Below, piece by piece: positions 48,481 to 56,350 of a stretch of DNA of 64,000 nt (position 1 is its first letter; every line of letters begins with the position of its first letter). A program made the position numbers and the translations under genes. Source of the DNA: a virus; IMG/VR virus record IMGVR_UViG_3300035704_000387, positions 1-64,000 of that record; one strand, written 5' to 3'. The notes beneath the pieces were generated by a model. The model was given only the letters and a program-made list of their open reading frames with translations. It did no database searches and was not told where the DNA came from.

Positions 48481-48735
48481 TCAGTTCTTGTCGAGTGCTT
48501 CTCCGATGGTGTTCACGATTTCAACGGAGAAGTTGTGACGTTCAACCTCACGGTGTTCTTCAACCACTGCGGCTCGCGCCTGCAGGGCAACCCGCTCGGC
48601 CGGGTCCGAACTGGTCAGGTAGTGGCCTCCGTCGAGGCCGAGTGCATCGAGACGGCCGGCTTCCCGGATCGCGGCCGAGTCGACTATTCCCCCAGGAGGG
48701 TCCTGTCGATCTTGTCGCGCTCGCCTCGGTGCCAT
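48481..48735 (-). CDS. Tail assembly chaperone, -1 frame extension (GT-type)
   Basis: 84 aa if started at its own ATG. It lies in the -1 frame of the preceding gene and overlaps it by 52 bases. LTSSDPAERVALQARAAVVE and EIVNTIGEALDKN look genuine. As in lambda G/GT, it is more likely read by -1 frameshift from the upstream gene near CTG GGG GAA TAG (48684-48695). Directly before the tape measure, where such pairs occur. Confidence 0.65.
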   Translation of the reverse strand: MAPRRARQDRQDPPGGIVDSAAIREAGRLDALGLDGGHYLTSSDPAERVALQARAAVVEEHREVERHNFSVEIVNTIGEALDKN

Positions 48736-49265
48736 TGAAGGATCGCGGTGACGTGCTTATCCATCGCGTTCGGCATCAGGCGGGGGCTCGATGGATCGTC
48801 TGGGCGGCTTCGCGGGCAGAAGAAGTCGATAGTCGTCTCCACTGCTCGGTCTGGGCGCAACTTGATCCCCTTGGTCGCAAGAATCGCCGCTAGGCGCCCT
48901 TCGAACCGCACTGGACCGTGTTGGTCTTCCAACACGACGTACTTGCTTGATTCTGGGGGCCGAACCTCAACCGCCGCGCAGAGGTCGACGAGAAACTGGG
49001 CCTCTACCTCCCATTCGGCGGCGATGCCCTCCGTCTTGCTGTCCCGTCGACGTTTCGCCAGCCGATCCATCTGCACCTCTGGCAGGAGCTGGTACCGAGC
49101 CCGGATCTTGCCCTCCCAACCGGGGACGAAGAGCGAGAGCGTCTTCTGCTCCAGAATCTCCTGAAAGCGCTCCTCGATTCCATCGAGGGCGTTTCCGATT
49201 CCGTCGAACTGCTCTTTCTCGATCTCAGCTTTCGGGCTCATGGGGTCGCGGTTCTCCTCGCTCAT
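48684..49265 (-). CDS. Tail assembly chaperone (G-type)
   Basis: 193 aa; ATG overlaps the tube gene's stop. TLSLFVPGWEGKIRARYQLL and AQFLVDLCAAVEVRPPE are typical of the G/gp14-type chaperone that coats the tape measure. Ends DRTLLGE, with GGGGG two codons before the stop. See the extension frame at 48481. Confidence 0.7.
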   Translation of the reverse strand: MSEENRDPMSPKAEIEKEQFDGIGNALDGIEERFQEILEQKTLSLFVPGWEGKIRARYQLLPEVQMDRLAKRRRDSKTEGIAAEWEVEAQFLVDLCAAVEVRPPESSKYVVLEDQHGPVRFEGRLAAILATKGIKLRPDRAVETTIDFFCPRSRPDDPSSPRLMPNAMDKHVTAILQWHRGERDKIDRTLLGE

Positions 49266-49687
49266 CCGGGATTGCCGTCCTGTTCGATCTCAACGGTGCC
49301 CATGCGCGGGTCGCTCGACGTGGCGTCGTAGGTGCCGGTGTCGAGCGCCGAAAACATGCCGGCGAAGTTGCCCAGCGTGCCGATGAAGTTCCCATCGGTA
49401 TCCAAAATCTGCTCGGTCCCGTTGGCGCGCTTCTTGCCAACCCGAGGCTTAAGCCACTGAATGGTTTCATTGTCGCGAGACGGCACGAACTCGAATTCGA
49501 AGGTGCCATCTTCGATGTCGATGATCCCCCCATGGGCGACCTTCGGTTGCATCGCTCCGGGGGGGGTCTTGGACCCTTCCGTCGTGATCTTTCCGCCTGA
49601 TTTCTTCTGGAACAGGAACGGCAGAGGTCGACCGTCGATCGTGATCGTGACGTTCGCCTGATCCTGCCGGTTGGTTTCGAGAGGCAT
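49262..49687 (-). CDS. Tail tube protein
   Basis: 141 aa. ANVTITIDGRPLPFLFQKKS, DGTFEFEFVPSRDNETIQWL and the GTYDATSSDPRMGTVEIEQD end fit the small contractile-tail tube family, and it directly follows the sheath gene. Forms the inner tube through which DNA passes. Confidence 0.8.
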   Translation of the reverse strand: MPLETNRQDQANVTITIDGRPLPFLFQKKSGGKITTEGSKTPPGAMQPKVAHGGIIDIEDGTFEFEFVPSRDNETIQWLKPRVGKKRANGTEQILDTDGNFIGTLGNFAGMFSALDTGTYDATSSDPRMGTVEIEQDGNPG

Positions 49688-49701
49688 TGGTCTTTCCTTC
49701 C

Positions 49702-51132
49702 TTAGTTGGTCTCGACGACCGTCAGCGGGATCTGCTCGGCGAAATCGACGGGTGCCGCCCCGATCTGCGCTTCGAGCTTCGCGATGGAGCCATCGGTGGG
49801 GTTCGTTTCCTGGGTGACTGACACCGAGTAGGCATCGGCTTCGGTTTCGCCGAAGAGCGCTTCGCCCTCAAAGAGCGGTTTGAGCACCTCATTGCGAACG
49901 GCACCCTCTGCTGCAGCCCTCGTCTTGCCGGCAGCGTCGGTGCGCTTGAACAGGTAGCGCCGGAGCACTTCCTTGGCTCCGTAGGCGATCGAGGTCATCA
50001 CGCGGGCGGCGTTGAGGGCGAGCCATCCTGCCTGGGAGACTGGATCAGCCAACGTCCGCCAGCCGTAGGTAGTGGGCAGCCCGTCCTCCATGATCGAGAC
50101 GTTCACCCCCACGTTGTTCAGCGCTTCGCGTTCCTGTGGAGAGCGGGTGCGGGCAAGGCCGATGACGAGGCCACCTTCGCGCGCCTTGCCATTTCTGCCG
50201 GCCGCCGGTTCGCTAGCGGTGCCGGTCTGCGCATCGACAGCCGCGACGGCACCCAACTGCCGACCGCAGGGAGGGACCGTGCGAGTCGTGCCGGAGGCAA
50301 CTCCCTTGGCGATGTCCCAGGGGTCGAAGATGGCACCCTGACGAGCCCCTGCCGCAGTCCTCAGTGCGAGGGCCGCAGCCACAATGTTCGAGTAGGTGCC
50401 GGTGTCTTCGGCGTCGAGGAACGGCGTCCGCTGCATTTCATTGCAGTGGGCGATGACTGCGAGCTGCACCGCTTCGGCAGTGTTGCCCGGGACAGCCACC
50501 TGGCCAGGGCCGAGGTCCGCCGTGAAAAGGGCGAGGCCGGCGGTGATGACTTCGGCGGTGACGTTGTTGCGGTCATCCGCCCCGGAGGCCAGCGTCACTT
50601 TCTGGGCTTTCGGGTCTTCGGTGCCGAGGGCTTTGATCGTGACCAGCGTCGAGTAGCTGGCTGCCCAGGCAACAGCAGCGTTGACATCGGCCAAATCCGA
50701 GGAGGACTCCTTCAGTTCGCTGCCGATGTAGACGCGAAGCTTGAAAGCGCCTTCGGCGCCACCGGCGAGAGCTTCCACGGATACCGAGTTGCCCCATTCG
50801 CCCGGTGAGGTGGCGATGGCTTCCAGCGTGTTCGCCGATCCGGAGTCGACCAGTTTTTTGCTCGCGGTCACAGCCGATGGGCCGACCCGACGCACGAAGT
50901 AGGCCTGATTGAGCCCACGATCGAAAGCTACGTCGAGCGTGTCGAAGATTGGGCTGTAGGAGACCCGGCCGCCACATGCGCTCGCATACTGCGCCATCGA
51001 CTGCAGGGGGATGGGGATGTCGACCGGACCGCGTTCTGCGGTGCCGACGATGAACGCCGTCCCCGTGCTGCTCGGCAGCGAAGTGCGGGTAAGGCTTTCG
51101 CCGATTTTCGGGAATACGCCAGGCAGCGTCAC
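49702..51132 (-). CDS. Tail sheath protein
   Basis: 476 aa, GTG start overlapping the previous stop. TLPGVFPKIGESLTRTSLPS, FIVGTAERGPVDIPIPL, and at the C-terminus RVMTSIAYGAKEVLRRYLF, are hallmarks of phage sheath (P2 FI/T4 gp18-like). Its presence makes this a myophage. Confidence 0.9.
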   Translation of the reverse strand: MTLPGVFPKIGESLTRTSLPSSTGTAFIVGTAERGPVDIPIPLQSMAQYASACGGRVSYSPIFDTLDVAFDRGLNQAYFVRRVGPSAVTASKKLVDSGSANTLEAIATSPGEWGNSVSVEALAGGAEGAFKLRVYIGSELKESSSDLADVNAAVAWAASYSTLVTIKALGTEDPKAQKVTLASGADDRNNVTAEVITAGLALFTADLGPGQVAVPGNTAEAVQLAVIAHCNEMQRTPFLDAEDTGTYSNIVAAALALRTAAGARQGAIFDPWDIAKGVASGTTRTVPPCGRQLGAVAAVDAQTGTASEPAAGRNGKAREGGLVIGLARTRSPQEREALNNVGVNVSIMEDGLPTTYGWRTLADPVSQAGWLALNAARVMTSIAYGAKEVLRRYLFKRTDAAGKTRAAAEGAVRNEVLKPLFEGEALFGETEADAYSVSVTQETNPTDGSIAKLEAQIGAAPVDFAEQIPLTVVETN

Positions 51133-51341
51133 TTGGACTCCTCCTTCTCGGGCTTGCCCTCCGGCTCAGCCTCGGTCTGTGCCCGCTGCTTGCGCTGATC
51201 GGGCTCCTTCTCCAGCACGCCTCGCTCGACCAGCCGAGGGTTCTTCTTGGCGTCGGCGTCGGAGATGGTGTCCCCGGCGACGATCATTCGGCCGTCGTGA
51301 AGGGACTCCACATGGCCTGCGTTGGTAGCGCGGTAGCTCAT
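51129..51341 (-). CDS. Small structural-region protein
   Basis: 70 aa. MSYRATNAGHVESLHDGRMI, then an acidic/basic Lys-Glu tail (EGKPEKEESK). Such 'sheath-neighbour' small proteins are common between tail completion and sheath genes in myophages; role unknown. Confidence 0.6.
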   Translation of the reverse strand: MSYRATNAGHVESLHDGRMIVAGDTISDADAKKNPRLVERGVLEKEPDQRKQRAQTEAEPEGKPEKEESK

Positions 51342-51931
51342 TCGACCTCCACGTCGACATTGACTTCGGTGATTTCGGGATCGAGTCCCGGTGGTGAGTC
51401 GGTTGGATCGGCCGTCTTCGGCCCTAGCTGCCAGTTGACGACCTCATCCTGGGTGACGAGGAAGAAGTTTTCGGAGGCCGCCCGCGTGGCTTTGGCGGCC
51501 TTCTCGAAGGGGTTCAGTTCGCCAGTCCAGCGCGCCACCCGACCGCTCCCGCCAAGAGAGCGTTTCTGCAGCAGCGCCCCACGGACGACGGCCCCGTAGA
51601 CCTGGGCGATCCGGCGCGCCTCGACCACGCTTGAGTGCTCGACGACGACGACGATCGCGAGGCTCCAGCCTGCGCGATACCAGCCGCCGGCGTACTCCTC
51701 AGGGTCCCCGCCCTTTGCGGTGCCGCCGGCGACCACGATCAGTGCCGGCAGTTTCTGCTCGGGCCAGCGCTCGGCCTGCTCATCGACCAGGCCCCACGAC
51801 TGGATCTCCGGCAGTTTCACCCCATGCTGCGTAAGAGCCTCGTCGGCATAGGAAGGAATCCGGCGCTGAAGCGCCGACAGGACTCCTTCCTCAATCTGGT
51901 GAGGACTGAAAAGAGAGCCGTATTCGCTCAT
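51338..51931 (-). CDS. Head-tail / tail completion protein
   Basis: 197 aa. SPHQIEEGVLSALQRRIPSY and WYRAGWSLAIVVVVEHSSVV, then RRIAQVYGAVVRGALLQKRS, fit tail-terminator-like folds in position between virion morphogenesis protein and sheath. No strong motif, so the call rests on synteny. Confidence 0.6.
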   Translation of the reverse strand: MSEYGSLFSPHQIEEGVLSALQRRIPSYADEALTQHGVKLPEIQSWGLVDEQAERWPEQKLPALIVVAGGTAKGGDPEEYAGGWYRAGWSLAIVVVVEHSSVVEARRIAQVYGAVVRGALLQKRSLGGSGRVARWTGELNPFEKAAKATRAASENFFLVTQDEVVNWQLGPKTADPTDSPPGLDPEITEVNVDVEVE

Positions 51932-52437
51932 CGGCCGAGCAGGTAGTCGGTGAGGATCCGCAGAGCCGTGTTCTTCTCAAGGTCGTTGATGCCCAGAACC
52001 GGTCGCTTCGGCTCGACGCCGCGCCGCCCCCCTGAAGCGCCGCCCTGCGCGAATAGCGCCCGGAAGAGGCTGCGGTCGACCCCGACGCTCACGCTCCCCT
52101 TCGAGACCCTGGTTCGACTCCCGGCACCGCCCGACAGTGCCTCCTCGAGGCCGCCCCCTTCAACCAGCACCCGGCCGAGCGATGGGATGGTGGAGCGTGA
52201 CTTTCGAGCGATGGTTTCGGGACTTTCCCGCGCCCATGGCGTGCCGAGAAAGGCTCCCCTTGAGGTGAACTGCGAGCGGTGACCGGCGATGAACAGCTCC
52301 CGGATCTCGCCCATCGCCGGCCGCATGTCCTCGCCACGCGCTGCGGCGTCACGCAACATCGCCGTGGTTCCAGCCAACCCCTCGACGTTGATGCTCGCAG
52401 CCGGCCCGTTCACCAGACCCACCACCACAGGAGGCAC
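51928..52437 (-). CDS. Virion morphogenesis protein (Mu gpG-like)
   Basis: 169 aa. FTSRGAFLGTPWARESPETI, KSRSTIPSLGRVLVEGGGLE, SVSVGVDRSLFRALFAQGGA and RPVLGINDLEKNTALRILTD match the phage virion morphogenesis family (PF05069-type). A later GTG at 52413 would avoid overlap with the preceding gene. Confidence 0.75.
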   Translation of the reverse strand: MPPVVVGLVNGPAASINVEGLAGTTAMLRDAAARGEDMRPAMGEIRELFIAGHRSQFTSRGAFLGTPWARESPETIARKSRSTIPSLGRVLVEGGGLEEALSGGAGSRTRVSKGSVSVGVDRSLFRALFAQGGASGGRRGVEPKRPVLGINDLEKNTALRILTDYLLGR

Positions 52438-53429
52438 CGCGCTTTCTGGACGGTGGGCCTATTGGCGAGGACCCACCACTGGACATCGGAGGCAAGCTGT
52501 CCTAGCTCTTCGTCGCCGCTCATCCTGAGCGTCTGAAAGATTGAGCGGGCATCTTCAGCCTGGGTGGGGATATAGCTTCGCTCCACCTCTGCAGCTGCCT
52601 TGACAGCCGCTACCCCTCGCGCCTTCTCAAGCAGCTCGCCCGGCACTCGGCCCGTTCTCCGGGCGACGTCCGTGCAGGCTTTCGTGATCTCGCGTTCGAC
52701 CTGGGCTGCCGTGGGCTGGGTGTCCTCGGTGAACTCGCCGAGCAGGTCCCCACCGGATAGAGCAGCCATTGGTTCGTCGGGGTCGACATGGCCCTTCGAG
52801 TAGGTACGTGCCCGCAGGCTGGAGGCAATTTCGGCCACCGATGGGCGGAATTGCTCTCCGTCGCCACAGACCCGCGCAGTAGGAGCGCTCGCATTGCTTT
52901 CCGAGTCCCGGAAGGTGATCCGCACCCAGCGAAAGGCGGTGAGCACGCTGAATCCGCGCAGCATCGGCTGGCGCGGATCCGTATCGAGAGGTTCGAGATC
53001 AACGCTTTTGACTTCCACCCATCCGCTGTCCCCACCGGCAGCGTTGGTTCCCTCGATTCGGGCTTTCGTCCAAGCGCTGCCGTCCTCACGGGCGGGCGGG
53101 CGGAAGGCGGAGAGGGTGACTAGCCGGGGACTCGGAGATCCGACTTCAAAAGAATCAGGCCCGACGACCAGCGTCCCTTTGCTAGCCGTTTCGACCGCAC
53201 CACTCGCCTGCCAGCGGTATTCCCACTCACCGGCCTGGTCAAGGGCTATAACAGCCGAGAAGATCCCGGTGCTCGGGTGAGCAATGCCTTCCCCCGGCCA
53301 TTCACGAACTTCCGTCTCACCATCCGGGGGAAGTACCTGCAGGGTGAGGGAAGTCGGGTCCGCGAGTTTCTCGTTGCCGTCGCGCAGCGTCAGGTCAATC
53401 TCGGCGCTGGCGCCACGCTCGTAGTTCAT
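52410..53429 (-). CDS. Head-tail adaptor-like protein
   Basis: 339 aa from ATG 53429 behind AAGGAG. First half is Ig-like beta (EIDLTLRDGNEKLADPTSLT, SFEVGSPSPRLVTLS), second half helical (EITKACTDVARRTGRVPGEL). The helical half recalls head-tail connector proteins; the Ig-like half is unusual for them, so a fusion or other role is possible. Confidence 0.6.
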   Translation of the reverse strand: MNYERGASAEIDLTLRDGNEKLADPTSLTLQVLPPDGETEVREWPGEGIAHPSTGIFSAVIALDQAGEWEYRWQASGAVETASKGTLVVGPDSFEVGSPSPRLVTLSAFRPPAREDGSAWTKARIEGTNAAGGDSGWVEVKSVDLEPLDTDPRQPMLRGFSVLTAFRWVRITFRDSESNASAPTARVCGDGEQFRPSVAEIASSLRARTYSKGHVDPDEPMAALSGGDLLGEFTEDTQPTAAQVEREITKACTDVARRTGRVPGELLEKARGVAAVKAAAEVERSYIPTQAEDARSIFQTLRMSGDEELGQLASDVQWWVLANRPTVQKARCLLWWWVW

Positions 53430-53439
53430 TGAGGCTCCT

Positions 53440-55119
53440 TCAGGACATAGAGACGCGGGAAAGCGGTCGGTCCGACGACGCAGCAGCACCGATCGCGCGA
53501 ACCGTCGTAGAACCTGAGCCGAACAGCCGATCGGCGACGATGGCGGAGCCCAACGAATTGCTGAGAAGCAGGGCGAGGGCAAGATCTATCTCATGCCCAG
53601 GCGTAAAGGTGATCGGCTGGGCACGAAGGACGATGGCCATCGCTGCCTCAATCTCCAGCGCGGGCAGCAGGGTCGCCCTGATCGGCTTCAGATGGTGAGG
53701 CCCAAGAGCCGCATCCGTCTCCCCTGCCGGCAAGAGCCCCAGGTAGATCGGCTTGTGGAAGGCCAGCACTGCGGCATGATCGATCTCACCGGCGGGGATG
53801 AAGCTGATGGGTCCGAAGAGGTTGCGGTGGGAGAGTTCCTGCGCCTGGCCACCCTCTTCCGCCGGGAGGAAGAGGGCGAAGTGAGTCCAAGCGAGCGAGC
53901 GAGCGGCATCCGTCTCCGCAGCTGCACCCAGTGCGATCTGTCGCAGGGCCGCCACACCTTTTGCCGCATCGACCTCAGTGGCCGGGAGCAAGCCAACGCG
54001 GTGGCGGATGGCAAATGCAACCCCGACATCCGCCTCGATGGCGAAGCTCAGAGCCAGTCGCTTCGACAGGCGGGCAGACACGGCATCGCCTGCCTCGGTC
54101 GCTGGAGAGAAAGCGACATGGATCGTCTTCAGCACCATGATGCCGACTGCCGAATCGACCTCTCCAGCAGGAGCCAGGGCCACATGCCTGGTGACCCTGA
54201 TCAACAGGACCGAATCAGCCTCGGCCGCAGAGAGCAGCCCTACTTGCTTCGCCCGGGCCAGCCCTACGGCTGCATCGGACCCGGCCGCGATGCCCGGACT
54301 AATCCTTTTCAGCGCTGGACGGGCCACGGCGGATCCCGACTCGCCCGCCGGGACAAAGGCAACCCGCTTCGCGCGAGCGAGTACCCGCGCACCATCAACC
54401 TCTGCTGCGGTGCCCAGGGTGACGCGCTTCGAGCGCGAGAGAGTTTGAGCGCTGCCCGTCTCCGCCGCCGGCGTCAGGGTCTTGCGGATCGTCTTGACAA
54501 CACCGAGGGGGCGGGGGGAGTCAGTCTCGGTGCTCTGACCGAGGGTGACTTTCGTACCGGCTTCTTCGATCGCCCCGCCGTAGAAGTCATCCCAAGCAAT
54601 CCCGGTGCCGCTTCCGGCATGACCAATGAATCCTTCGCCGGCAACCGTCGAATTCGTTTTTTCGATGACGGTGGTTTTGACCCCGCCCGAGGTTTCATGG
54701 ATGCACTTGATCGCCGTGCCGTTGCATTCCAGCCAGAGCTTGTCGCCCACCGCGATCGTCTTCGTGCCGGTGCCGACCGTCGCTTCGACGCCCGCTTTGA
54801 CGCTCCCGAGTTCCCAGCCGCCTGCCGTGGTGACGGCGAGGTAGTAGCAGTTGAGCGTTGAGAGGCCGGGGTTCTGGATGCGTGCCGTCAACTCGAAGGT
54901 GCGGCTGGCGACGGAGGCGGCGACCGTGATCCGCACGACCTGATTGGCAGGGAATTTCGTGGCCCAGTATGAGTTCGACCAGGCGTTTTCGGAGTTGGCG
55001 AATCGTTCGCTAGCGAGGGCTACCTGTTTGTCGCCGTTGAAGACCGGACCTTTCCACGCACCACCGTTGTTGAGGGGCGTTTCGTTGGTGCGGTTGCCGT
55101 TGTCGAGAAGGGTGGCCAC
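53440..55119 (-). CDS. Capsid decoration/minor structural protein with about 16 repeats
   Basis: 559 aa. Residues 1-185 form a LamG-like jelly roll (VRITVAASVASRTFELTARI, AVGDKLWLECNGTAIKC). From about 195 to 535 come about 16 units of 20-22 residues with the form L-x-PAxExDxAxxLxxxKx (AAEVDGARVLARAKRV and similar). The units look like a spiral or fibre stalk. The gene lies between capsid-proximal and adaptor genes, so it is most likely on the virion surface. Similar (E/T)TDxAQPL-type repeats occur in other actinophages. Confidence 0.7.
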   Translation of the reverse strand: MATLLDNGNRTNETPLNNGGAWKGPVFNGDKQVALASERFANSENAWSNSYWATKFPANQVVRITVAASVASRTFELTARIQNPGLSTLNCYYLAVTTAGGWELGSVKAGVEATVGTGTKTIAVGDKLWLECNGTAIKCIHETSGGVKTTVIEKTNSTVAGEGFIGHAGSGTGIAWDDFYGGAIEEAGTKVTLGQSTETDSPRPLGVVKTIRKTLTPAAETGSAQTLSRSKRVTLGTAAEVDGARVLARAKRVAFVPAGESGSAVARPALKRISPGIAAGSDAAVGLARAKQVGLLSAAEADSVLLIRVTRHVALAPAGEVDSAVGIMVLKTIHVAFSPATEAGDAVSARLSKRLALSFAIEADVGVAFAIRHRVGLLPATEVDAAKGVAALRQIALGAAAETDAARSLAWTHFALFLPAEEGGQAQELSHRNLFGPISFIPAGEIDHAAVLAFHKPIYLGLLPAGETDAALGPHHLKPIRATLLPALEIEAAMAIVLRAQPITFTPGHEIDLALALLLSNSLGSAIVADRLFGSGSTTVRAIGAAASSDRPLSRVSMS

Positions 55120-55139
55120 CTCTCGCTACGGGCTCTTCG

Positions 55140-55604
55140 TCAGGTGGCCCGGAAGACTTCTCCGGCGTTGACGACCACATCGTTGCCATCCGCCGTCACG
55201 GCCATGTCGAGATGCAGCAACGGGATCAGGTTCGCATCGGTGCCACCGGTGGTATCTGAGTCGTAGGCGAGTAGGCACCCAGTGGTGTTTTTGCCTGAGC
55301 TGGGCGCCGTCCATTTGACTTCGGGGATCGACGCCTGCCCGCGGTTGTTGACGTTATCGGCCGCTTGACTAACGGCTGACAACTCCGAGTCCGTCAACAC
55401 CTTCCGCGACCAGCCTTCGGTCTGCTCGTCTGGCGTCGCCGCAAGGAACGCTTCGACTGAGGCATCGTCCTGCCGATTGGCCTCCGTGTCGGAGACTTTC
55501 AGGGGAATCATCAGAATCGCCGAGTTCGCCGGTTCGTTGGCCTTGACCCGGTTAAAGAGCTCGATGACACGGCCCTTGCCGATGTTCTCTACGTAGTTAG
55601 CCAC
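55140..55604 (-). CDS. Small structural-region protein
   Basis: 154 aa from GTG 55604. RVIELFNRVKANEPANSAIL, LTDSELSAVSQAADNVNNRG, then LLAYDSDTTGGTDANLIPLL. This order is found in phage proteins near the capsid gene of many actinophages. Perhaps a minor capsid component; no definite name. Confidence 0.6.
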   Translation of the reverse strand: MANYVENIGKGRVIELFNRVKANEPANSAILMIPLKVSDTEANRQDDASVEAFLAATPDEQTEGWSRKVLTDSELSAVSQAADNVNNRGQASIPEVKWTAPSSGKNTTGCLLAYDSDTTGGTDANLIPLLHLDMAVTADGNDVVVNAGEVFRAT

Positions 55605-55944
55605 GGGTCTCGTCCTCCAGGTCAACTGCCGCCATGTCTTCGCTGGCTGGCATCAGGGTGATGGTCTGACCGACTCCGCCACTGCCCGGCGCCGCATCTA
55701 GCTCTCCGTATTCAGAGCTATCCACCCGCAGTAGGACGACGCGGCAAGTGGGAGGCGTCGACTGGATCTCCTCAGCGCCCGAAGCACGGATGATCTTGAT
55801 CTCTTCCGCGCCACCCTCCCCACGGCCGGCGGCGATGCAGGCGGTTCGATCATCGAAGCCGGGACCAGTGGTCACCTCACCATCGACGACGTGCTCCCAG
55901 TTCCACTTGCCATCCTCAGACGGGACAATGCGGATCTCCTCCAT
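55597..55944 (-). CDS. Hypothetical protein of the head module
   Basis: 115 aa. EIRIVPSEDGKWNWEHVVDG, then strands (CRVVLLRVDSSEYGELDAAP). The first part resembles small DUF2188-type domains. Coupled to the next gene by 8 bases. Role unknown. Confidence 0.55.
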   Translation of the reverse strand: MEEIRIVPSEDGKWNWEHVVDGEVTTGPGFDDRTACIAAGRGEGGAEEIKIIRASGAEEIQSTPPTCRVVLLRVDSSEYGELDAAPGSGGVGQTITLMPASEDMAAVDLEDETRG

Positions 55945-55947
55945 GAT

Positions 55948-56277
55948 CTAGCTTTTGTCCTTGGAGGCGCCGGTCTGGTCTGAATCGGTCGTGCTGGCAG
56001 GCTTGCCCTCGCCAGGTGCAGCAGTCGCCTGCTTCTCCTCGCCGGCCTCACTCTTCTCCGGCTCAGTCTTCTTCTGACGACGCTGACGACGCTTCTCGCC
56101 AGGTGCAGCAGTCGCCTGCTCAAGCTCGTTATCGACCTTGAAGGGCTCGAACATCTCCTCTCGGCCCTCGATCACCGAATGACCCTCTCGGAAGGTTTCG
56201 CCCTTCGTCACGACACGCGGCGTGCCGTTGATCTCGGTGCTGAAAGACTCCTTCGCGACCAGAATCTCGTCGCTCAT
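55948..56277 (-). CDS. Small head protein with charged, repeated tail
   Basis: 109 aa from ATG 56277. N-terminal part (VAKESFSTEINGTPRVVTKG, VIEGREEMFEPFKVD) resembles head-decoration or adaptor proteins that follow the capsid gene. The tail holds two copies of QATAAPGE, from a 26-base direct repeat (56008-56033 and 56095-56120), and is basic then acidic. Confidence 0.6.
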   Translation of the reverse strand: MSDEILVAKESFSTEINGTPRVVTKGETFREGHSVIEGREEMFEPFKVDNELEQATAAPGEKRRQRRQKKTEPEKSEAGEEKQATAAPGEGKPASTTDSDQTGASKDKS

Positions 56278-56350
56278 GCTTCGCCCCTTTCTGGAAGCGG
56301 TGAGAATGCGGGGGCTGGCCGCATCTAGCGGCCAGCCCCAACGTCGCGGT

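Noticed and set aside
53593-54861. 422-aa open frame on the plus strand
   Set aside because: It mirrors the repeat protein on the minus strand and is an artefact of GC-rich repeats.
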